Shown: piece by piece, positions 57,042 to 64,000 of the stretch | Layout of the letters: each line of letters opens with the position of its first letter | Numbering within the stretch: position 1 is the first letter of the stretch | Assembly (NCBI GenBank): GCA_026182355.1 | Contig: JAPFBL010000577.1 | Location: 62,001 to 126,000, forward strand | Direction of reading: 5' to 3' | From: Hermatobates lingyangjiaoensis | Taxonomy: Eukaryota; Arthropoda; Insecta; Hemiptera; Hermatobatidae | DNA length: 64,000 bases | Notes under the pieces: model-generated | Database searches by the model: none | What the model was told of the DNA's origin: nothing | What the model saw: the letters and a program-made list of their open reading frames with translations, nothing else | Made by a program: the position numbers and the translations under genes

Positions 57042-58252
57042 ATGTTAAATCACCTCCACAATTTGATGACGCCATTACTGGAAATCAATATCACACGTAC
57101 ACGCCAAACACGTCGAGTTTTGATGAAAATGATGAAATTCGCATCACAATTAATCAACAGGACCGTTATACATATCTCCACGACAGCTATCTCTACATTG
57201 AGGATAAAGTGTTTAAATATGGACAGAATAGGAAAAAGGAAGATCCCATAGAAGAGTGTGATTTTATCACAAATGGACTAGCATATCTATTTTCTGAGAT
57301 CCGTTTTGAACTGTTTGGCCAGGAAATTGACAAGACTGGTAATGTAGGCATTACATCAACCATTAAAGGTTATGCTTTACACGACAGGAATGATCATAGC
57401 TTGGAAATGAGTGGATGGTCACGAGAGGAAACCAAAATCAACTGGTCCCAGCTGGTTGTGGGAAAGAAAAACAAGACATTTTCAGGCATACTACAATTAA
57501 AGCATTTACGCGGCGTTGCAGAAGATTATAGAAAGATATTTTTAAATGCTAAAGAAGAACTGGTATTAATTAGAGGCAATAATGACAATAACGCATTAAT
57601 TTCAAATGGTAATGAAGAACTTCATGTAGATATAGACAAAATCCAGTGGAATATTAGACATGTTGAAGTTAATGACAAGGAAAGATTGACTCTTTTAAAG
57701 ACTTTGAATCAAAATTCCAAGATAACAGTCCCATTTTCCATTTGGGAGCTCTTTGAAAACCGTTTAAATGCAACAACATTGCACAACTGGTCTGTGAAGA
57801 CTAGCAATGCTTTGGAAAGACTACGCTATGTACTGATTGGATTTCAAACTGATAAAAAGAATGATTTAAAGAAAAACATGTCTGTATTTGACGATATTAA
57901 ATTAAGAAATATTAAAGTTCATTTAAACAGCATAACACTTCCCTACAATGACTTTAAAGTCGACATGGATGCTAACCAATATGCCATACTCTATGATCTC
58001 TATTGTAAATTCAAATCATCCTATTATGGAGACCAACACGAACATGCTCCACCCTTTCTCAACATGACAGACTTTAAGAGTCTTGGACCGATAATTGTCA
58101 TTGATACATCAAAACAGAATGAAATTTTAAAAAATAGCCCTGTAGATATTCGAATTGAAATTGGTGAAAATGTGCCGGCAAACACTGTTGCCTACTGCCT
58201 CCTACGCCATGACAAAATTATCGACTACTACCCACTGACGAACTGTGAATAA
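57035..58252 (+). CDS. MCP: Polinton-type major capsid protein, double jelly roll
   Basis: The intact 405-codon frame starts at ATG 57035 (MLNVKSPPQFDDAITGNQYH). It has HTYTPNTSSFDENDEIRITI near residues 20-40, HDSYLYIEDKV, NGLAYLFSEIRFELFGQEID near 80-100, LKHLRGVAEDYRKIF, RLRYVLIGFQTDKKND near 265, and a C-terminal PANTVAYCLLRHDKIIDYYP. This pattern is characteristic of Polinton/adintovirus hexon-like capsid proteins, which assemble as trimers into icosahedral shells. The length is somewhat below the usual 450-550 residues. No frameshift is visible. The gene overlaps the upstream 49-residue ORF. Confidence 0.92.
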   Translation: MLNVKSPPQFDDAITGNQYHTYTPNTSSFDENDEIRITINQQDRYTYLHDSYLYIEDKVFKYGQNRKKEDPIEECDFITNGLAYLFSEIRFELFGQEIDKTGNVGITSTIKGYALHDRNDHSLEMSGWSREETKINWSQLVVGKKNKTFSGILQLKHLRGVAEDYRKIFLNAKEELVLIRGNNDNNALISNGNEELHVDIDKIQWNIRHVEVNDKERLTLLKTLNQNSKITVPFSIWELFENRLNATTLHNWSVKTSNALERLRYVLIGFQTDKKNDLKKNMSVFDDIKLRNIKVHLNSITLPYNDFKVDMDANQYAILYDLYCKFKSSYYGDQHEHAPPFLNMTDFKSLGPIIVIDTSKQNEILKNSPVDIRIEIGENVPANTVAYCLLRHDKIIDYYPLTNCE

Positions 58253-58319
58253 ATGGCAAGGCTTAGTCTAACTTACCTTCAGTCGACACCAGTCAGTTGA
58301 CAGAGCAGCAGCACCAGTC

Positions 58320-58565
58320 ATGTATTTGATATTAGACTTTCAAGGCTTCCATGGTGGAAACACTAAGAAAAAGTATATTGTGAAAGAGTTGACTGCAGTC
58401 GACTTTACTTCTGGTTCAACGACTCATTATGTTTTCAAGATACCCACTATTCCAACAATGCATTGTAATAAGTGGGTTGTAAAGTACCATCATGGATTAA
58501 ATCCAGATTCAGGACATGTGAAATACGAAGAATTACAGTCTATCCTACAAACATTGATAAAGTAA
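58320..58565 (+). CDS. MELFAV-related protein, short forward copy
   Basis: The 81-codon frame at ATG 58320 reads MYLILDFQGFHGGNTKKKYI, VKELTAVDFTSGS, then NKWVVKYHHGLNPDSGHVKY. Its spacing of a short N-terminal strand, KEL box, aromatic-Lys-Pro box and HHGL box parallels the reverse-strand MELFAV proteins. Only the N-terminal domain is present, so it is either a short paralog or truncated. Function is unknown. It sits 67 bp downstream of the capsid gene on the same strand. Confidence 0.55.
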   Translation: MYLILDFQGFHGGNTKKKYIVKELTAVDFTSGSTTHYVFKIPTIPTMHCNKWVVKYHHGLNPDSGHVKYEELQSILQTLIK

Positions 58566-59168
58566 AGAATAAAGAAAAAAAAATTATCAACAATTTATTG
58601 ATCACAATAAGAGGGATTATTGATCACAATGTCTTTTTTTGTATATAGTCCATCTGTGGTGTTCATCCAGGATGGGTGAGATGACGTTCGAGGCCGCCAT
58701 GACACGTCTCTTGAACCGGTCCCTGTCTCTGGCGCATTCCTCCCTCGGTCGTTTTCTCGCCAACCGGTGAGCTGTGGACCAGGTGACTAGCTGGTGGACA
58801 CGCACTGGACCAAAGTGAACTCTCGTCATTCTTCAACAGACAACACAGTACCAAACACAAACCATGATACAAGTCCATCATCATCATTATTACCTGTCTT
58901 CCACTTCAGCATACTTATACACAAGTTTTGGAAGGGGTGATAATCAGAAACACACCAGAATTGGATTAATGCATTTATTTGCCATTTCCAATAATAGTAA
59001 CATTTTATTCTATTCATCAACTTATACAATCACAAATATTTTTGTTAGTAGGAAATAATTTCTACTAATTTTTTACATTACAGGACTAATGTCTAAGTTA
59101 CATTATACAAGAAACAATGGATATTACAGTATGTTACATTACATTTCTAACTTCTAATTTACACTACT
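58566..59168. other. stretch between convergent gene sets
   Basis: A reverse frame of 70 codons (58829-58617) with RDRDRFKRRVMAASNVISPI resembles no family I can name and lies in a GC-richer island at 58660-58810. The remainder is AT-rich and shows nothing. Confidence 0.35.
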
Positions 59169-59853
59169 TTACCATTCTAAAATGGTTGAGCATTTTTTTG
59201 CATACACTACATTATAGTGATTATCATTATCTATTCTACGCATGTCAGCAAACTCATCGTACAGCTCACATACGTTCCCTATAACATCTGCTGTCGAGAT
59301 GTTTTTTACTAATGGTAAACTCTTCAGAATAACTGCTGTAAAATGCACTAACAGCCAGCTCATGAGAGCTTCCAATTTGACATTTGTACACTGTTTTTTT
59401 AAACAATTTTTGTGATTACAACAGTGTATCCTTACAGGTGTCCTGTCAAATACAAGGTTTTCGACCTTAGGACACCCGAAAGCTTCTAGATTAATAACAG
59501 TTCTATTTGTCAACTCCTCCAAAACGCTACTTTTCCTCCCCTTTTGCATACAGTATTGCACTACTTCCCACTATCCTATCTAAAATAACCTTTAAATCGT
59601 CCTCCTGTGTGAAGTCATCTATTCTTCTGTTTTCGTCAACACCAACTCCATCCCAAGACAGGCCATGGTATCTATGAAATAGCCAGTTGTTCGTCTTGAT
59701 ACTCGGCACCATGTTGGGCGATGTTTTGAACATGAAATGTTTCATCGTAAGTTTCCCTCCTCTTACAGCTGTCACATATGAAAGCTCCCTCACGACGAAT
59801 TTTCCATCCTGTGTCCTCAGTCCGTTTACTTCAATCACAGCGAACAGCTCCAT
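59169..59853 (-). pseudogene. Polinton cassette gene 2, copy 2 (MELFAV family)
   Basis: MELFAVIEVNGLRTQDGKF starts at 59853; the frame is open from 59868. It contains VVRELSYVTAV, KHFMFKTSPNMV, NNWLFHRYHGLSWDG and DDFTQEDDLKVILDRI, then a frameshift near 59540. The C-terminal part has INLEAFGCPKVENLVFDR, an HCCNHKNCLKKQC cluster and NVKLEALMSWLL, and ends ...AKKCSTILEW at 59169. The clustered Cys and His residues suggest zinc binding. It is the fullest version of the family here, about 230 residues. The family is not recognised. Confidence 0.65.
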
Positions 59854-59962
59854 TTCTTTTATCTGCATATAAAAAAAAAACTAAAAAAACATCAGTCTCT
59901 AGATACTCATTACAACATGTGATCATTAAAACATCTATACGGAATCAATAACACTCATCGAT

Positions 59963-60014
59963 GATTCCAGAGAGGGTGAGAGAACGACAGGAAGAGAAAG
60001 AGAGAGAGAGAGAT
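59963..60014. repeat. GA-rich microsatellite in the second cassette
   Basis: This corresponds in position and sequence to 55258-55322 but is shorter. AGAACGACAGGAAGAG in it parallels GGAGCGACAGGGAGAG of the first cassette. Confidence 0.8.
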
Positions 60015-60046
60015 GTAAATATAGTATGGAAGCATTATAGTTACAC

Positions 60047-60480
60047 TGCATCAGCATCATTCTCCTCCGCCTCCTCCTCCTCCTCCGCCTCAATAGATGG
60101 TTTCCACGTTGACAGTTCAACAGTTTGTAAAGAAAGTCCTGCTATGTCCAGGTTTTCGTTGTTCTTTTTGCTTTCATTGATTTGGTACATTTGATTTGGA
60201 ATAGCCAGTGATTTTGGAATAGAATTATCGAAAGGAAAAATTCAAAGTACTCAATTAAAGGCTTTCTTAAGCAGGACATCAATTCATAGTCTGATTTGTT
60301 GAGTCGAATACAATCTCCCAAGGTGATAACCTTCTTCTTCTTCCCCTTTTGATTCACCAAAGTTACGTTAACATAGTCGCATTCAATTTGAAAATATTCA
60401 CATTCCCTGTTATCTCCATTAAAGAAGTTTAAAATTATGTCTGCAATAGGTCCCATTGTTAGTTTGTTGAATACATCCAT
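60047..60480 (-). pseudogene. Polinton cassette gene 1, copy 2 (MDVFNKL family)
   Basis: MDVFNKLTMGPIADIILNFF starts at 60480 and matches the first copy to about residue 95. A one-base change near 60205 shifts the frame, after which the acidic tail (STWKPSIEAEEEE) can be read to about 60047 in another frame. Apart from the shift the two copies differ by few residues. It lies upstream of cassette gene 2, as in the first cassette. Confidence 0.65.
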
Positions 60481-60571
60481 GTCAAACGATACTTAGCTTC
60501 TCCCATGTGTTATTACTACACGAATATGATTCATATTTTCCATACTTATTCTCAAAGTCAATATTACTGAA

Positions 60572-61624
60572 AACAATATTACTGAAGGTATTGATAAACA
60601 TAATAAAGCTCTGTAAATACTAATGGGACATATAATCCCACTAACCTCTGTTCGACCAAACTAATTACATGTGAATAAAACTGTATAATAATACGAAGAT
60701 TGTTTTTACTTACCGAATGCAGATGGGTGTTATAAATATTATACAACAAGAAAAACGAAACACTTTCCGACACTGATAAAGATAACAAAATGGCTTAGCT
60801 CTACAGATGACCTGCTGTTGTTCACAAAATCGGGCGTTTGATAACCTTCTCTGGTCTACAAATGAAACATCACAACGATTTAGCGGCTAAAATTGGTACT
60901 ACAGGCAACTGAGATGTGTCTCAACCACTGGGACAGAGTTTTGGAAGAATACAATAGCTTTCAGACCCATTGGCACCGTCATTTCTGCCCTTGGGATGAT
61001 ATGTCCCGTTGGTAGTCAAAGGGTTAAACTAGGTCTGGAGTAATGACCATAAGGCAAAGTATTTACACCGTCTTCCGAAGTGATTCCTTTATCGTCATAA
61101 TTTCTCAAGGCTAACTTGTTCAAGTGAATCGTGCTCACTTTATGATATCTAGATTGAATCCTTTTCATTTCTTTGTAAAGATTTTGACTAGTCTGCAAGG
61201 CGTTGTAATAGTCATCAAAACTAATTCCTACATGCTTTGATATTCCTTTACACCTTTGCTTCTCAACATCACCATCGAGTTTTAAGCAATACATTTTTGG
61301 TGATAGACCTACAAACTTTTCAATAATTGTTCCTGTATCTTCCTTCATAAGCCCAGGAACACCCTTGTTTTTATTGGAAAACAGTTTGTGTTTAGCCGGA
61401 ATATTTGAGGTGTCCAAGTGATTTTCAATGGCAAGCAAATTTTCATAGATATCTTCAACATTGGTAATTTTAAAGTAAAACGAGTCAGTGTCTGTATAGA
61501 TGAGAGATAGGTCTTGTTTAAAAACAGGTCTGAAAACGTCATAAAAGTATCGATACATTATAAATTTTGATATCGCAAGGATACTGGCTCCAATTATTGT
61601 AGGCTTGTTATAAAACACTTCTGT
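60572..61624. repeat. 1.05-kb direct repeat, copy 2 (partner 26361-27424)
   Basis: The 5' end of a piggyBac 2-type element (60572-61023, ending GTAGTCAAAGGG) is joined at TTAA 61024-61027 to the C-terminus of polymerase B, exactly as in copy 1. The left border lies in AAAACAATATTACTGA, which is partly repeated (60559-60585). Confidence 0.93.
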
Positions 61625-64000
61625 CTTGTCCAATGCAACGGAGACTAAATGTTCATTAAAGATGTGTCTGTCTACAAAGGCTGGGTGTTTCAGATATTTG
61701 TCCAATAACTTTTCATTATTTATCAATTTAATTTTTTTATCTTTGCAAACATTCCGTAAACTCATGCCATACACGCTGTTGAGAAAAAGTTTATACAATT
61801 GCCTGTAATATTCGTCATCTGTATTTTTACGCTTATCAGTGTTTAATTCAACATACGGTTTGATCCAATAGGTCTGCTTGAAATCGAACACTTTTGACTG
61901 ATTTTAATAGCAGACCATGTTCGATAGCCTGCTTTAGGTATAAATAATGGATAAAGTACCATCCATCATCATGGTTCCATTTCATCATGTAAATCAGTTC
62001 GTAGCTTCGAAATAATTGTGACGCCTTTGGAAGGCTGCAGCTTCTTTATTGCATCCTTCTGCTTGATGATCGTCGATATCGTAGAAGAATTGCGGCCATA
62101 TTCCTTAGCTAAGTCGATGATACGAACGCCACGCTCATGCTTCGCTATAATTTCATGCTTTGTTTCCATTGAGATCAGATTGTTAGGCTTTTCATCACCT
62201 TTGTCTTTAGCCTTGGGACCCATGGTTGATAACAAAATAAGGGTACAGTACTGTATATAATTCAAAATAAAACAAAAAACACAGGCACAAAACACAACGA
62301 ATTATTAAGCACTTGTAAACAAAGCAGCGGCAACAACGGAACAGAGCGATAATGGCTGGGCAAACACTCTGCTCTCCAGCGGCTGTCGCGAGAATCACCG
62401 AATCGTATCTCATATTTTTCGTCGTATATCGGAGCAAAAAATGGTCGAATATTTCGTGTCGTATCTCAAATAATCGTATGTTATCGTATCTCAAATAATC
62501 TCAAGGTATCATTGTAGTCTTTTATGTTTAAAGTGAGAACGAGTTTTTAATAATTTCCCCCATTGACTGCTGTTCTCTTGGGGCAAAAGGGATAGTCTGA
62601 ATGAGCGTCGTGAATTTCCTTTGGATACTCTATGTCACATTGTAAAAAGTAACCTCTTTCATCGTCTTTGCCTAACGACTTTATGTAATTGGGAGTGAAT
62701 CTATCTATGTCTTCTTCCCATGCATAGTCACCGACGGGGACTTTAAAAAACTGCATCACCGAACTGTATAGGCTAACAACATCAAATGCCATAATGTATA
62801 CGTTTTGCTTACAGGGGTCATAGCTTGTCATGTACTTGTTATTGGTTTCAACATATTTAATATTTAACTGACAAATTCCACCATAGATGGATTTCTCAGT
62901 AAATAACTGCATGTCGTAATCTCGGAATAAACCAACAGTCTGTTTTGTGTATTTTAACATTAAGTTCCAGCTTAAACTCGGTGTTGTGTAATAATGTGCC
63001 GGATCTATCCATAGGTTCTATATACTTTGTTTCTATATTCCTCGAAAACAATCATGAGCAAAATTGTGTCTATTGTCAAATACAAATCTGAATATTCGCC
63101 TAAATTTTTACATTTAAACACTTGCCAAACAGATTTGGCATAATTATAGTCTTCTGTGGAAAAATGTCGGTCTGTCAAGTCATTGTAAAAAGAATCTTTT
63201 GGGTGGAAGCATGGTATCTTTGAATTTCTCCCAACTGTCTGTATAAGTGTACGGATAGACTCCCTTTCTAGTAACCATTTCACATTGTTGACTGTCGGGA
63301 TAGAATTTTTCCAATTGTCTAACCAACCACTCCTTATCTTGTATGCTTACGAGTTTCTCTAAACTAGCCATTGTAAATCTAAATGTGTCGATAAAACGAA
63401 ATGTAACATCGCCGATTTTTACTGTAAAGGCCAAGTAACGTTGCTCATTGACTGGTATTATATTAATATCTTCGTTTCTATTAAACTCTGTAATTAGGAA
63501 ATGTGAGTCATAGTTTGATAAATTATGCATGGCCACGACAACAAACATATTTTTCAAGTTGTTATACTTTAAGTTACAGCTTCGATACAATGGCTGACGA
63601 AATTTTCCTGTTGAAGGGTTACTAGTGCTTATGCTAAAGTGTGAATGGTCACGTACCTTTACCACGCTATCGTTAAAACCTCTTTGACATATGGGACATT
63701 TTTTAGCGTCTAAATAAGTCTTCAATTCGTCGTCTGTTAATTTAGGCATGAGTAGATTACGATTTATAATTTTATCTACCTTGACTGAAATATCTCGTAA
63801 ATTTTCAATAAAATGCTGGGCTGCGTTTTCTCCACGATATAAGACGGGTGTAGTTGGTAATTTAGAGTCTTGTTCAATTTCATCTGTCGATTTGATTAGA
63901 TAGCAATAAGATGGCAAAATGTTTGTTAATATTGTACTGGAATGGTTCGTTAAAGTTACAAGTTTCAAGAGGATCTGATTTTTTTAAGATGGCTTCAAGG
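61016..64000 (-). pseudogene. polB: Polinton protein-primed DNA polymerase B, interrupted, runs off the window
   Basis: The N-terminal frame (63968-63180) has a CPICQRGFND finger, KVRDHSHFS, RSCNLKYNN and the exonuclease motif VVAMHNLSNYDSHFLI. It continues in 63283-63005 and 62960-62547 with motif A MAFDVVSLYSSVMQF. After a Tigger fragment it resumes near 61960 (YLKQAIEHGLLLKSVK) with motif B KLFLNSVYGMSL and motif C YTDTDSFYF (about 61490). It ends at 61016 on a stop supplied by a piggyBac end. Such enzymes replicate Polinton and adintovirus DNA from a protein primer. Frameshifts near 63230 and 62980 and the insert make this copy inactive. The extreme N-terminus lies beyond 64000. Confidence 0.92.
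61970..62514 (-). mobile_element. Tigger/pogo fragment inside polymerase B
   Basis: The reverse strand from 62514 starts CAATGATACCTTGAGATTAT next to TA (62515-62516), has a leader rich in TTTGAGATACGA repeats, and reaches MGPKAKDKGDEKPNNLISME, then KHEIIAKHERGVRIIDLAKE, RNSSTISTIIKQKDAI. This is the CENP-B-type N-terminal helix-turn-helix of Tigger transposases. The sequence returns to polymerase B after about 75 codons, so most of the transposase and the other end are missing. The lower edge is approximate. Confidence 0.82.

Noticed and set aside
58617..58829. 70-codon reverse frame in a GC-richer island
   Set aside because: Overlapping frames are equally open and I recognise no domain; kept only as a note.

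Overview
The window is AT-rich eukaryotic DNA made almost entirely of transposable elements. Non-coding AT-rich sequence fills the first 12 kb. The mix of piggyBac, Tc1/mariner, hAT and R1-like LINE families, a Polinton/adintovirus-like element, 8-bp, TA and TTAA target duplications, and a candidate 76-bp intron points to an arthropod, most likely an insect. The species cannot be named from this sequence. No rRNA, tRNA or CRISPR was seen, and no confidently recognised host gene. Nearly every coding region is broken by frameshifts, stops or nested insertions. The best open frames are a mariner transposase (48337-49419), a DD36E Tc1-like transposase (49934-50965) and a Polinton-type major capsid gene (57035-58252).

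Layout. 1-12.3 kb: non-coding, with two foldbacks (110-319, 941-1207), a 1-kb duplicated segment (3025-4115 and 10085-11475), a mariner-type element (4366-5492), a decayed mariner (6976-8622) and two TTAA-flanked piggyBac-type MITEs (8896-9147, 11090-11363). 12.5-18.6 kb: a LINE 3' fragment, a nearly whole hAT element with a perfect 8-bp duplication (13330-15701), a second decayed hAT and a possible LTR. 18.6-22.2 kb: a piggyBac holding an mRNA-like insert that itself holds a Tc1. 22.2-31.3 kb: fragments of a Polinton copy (cassette genes, DNA polymerase B), another piggyBac, unrecognised ORFs and a third hAT. 31.3-51.75 kb: a stack of nested elements. One piggyBac is split by an R1-like LINE (32605-38816). 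A mariner is split by a second LINE (39473-45685). A further piggyBac (46368-51750) carries a mariner and a Tc1. 52.2-54.3 kb: a fifth piggyBac. 54.4-64 kb: the larger Polinton/adintovirus-like copy.

How the parts work together. In the 54-64 kb Polinton copy the forward genes for an adenain-like protease, a penton-like minor capsid protein, a 49-residue basic peptide and the major capsid protein lie almost end to end, with start and stop codons overlapping, as in a virus. They are bracketed by two copies of a reverse-strand two-gene cassette of unknown function. The protein-primed DNA polymerase B follows on the reverse strand, interrupted by a Tigger fragment, and runs off the window. Remnants of the same cassette and polymerase recur at 22.2-27.4 kb with the same piggyBac end fused to the polymerase stop, so two copies descend from one ancestor that already carried that insertion. 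I saw no integrase or packaging ATPase in the window.
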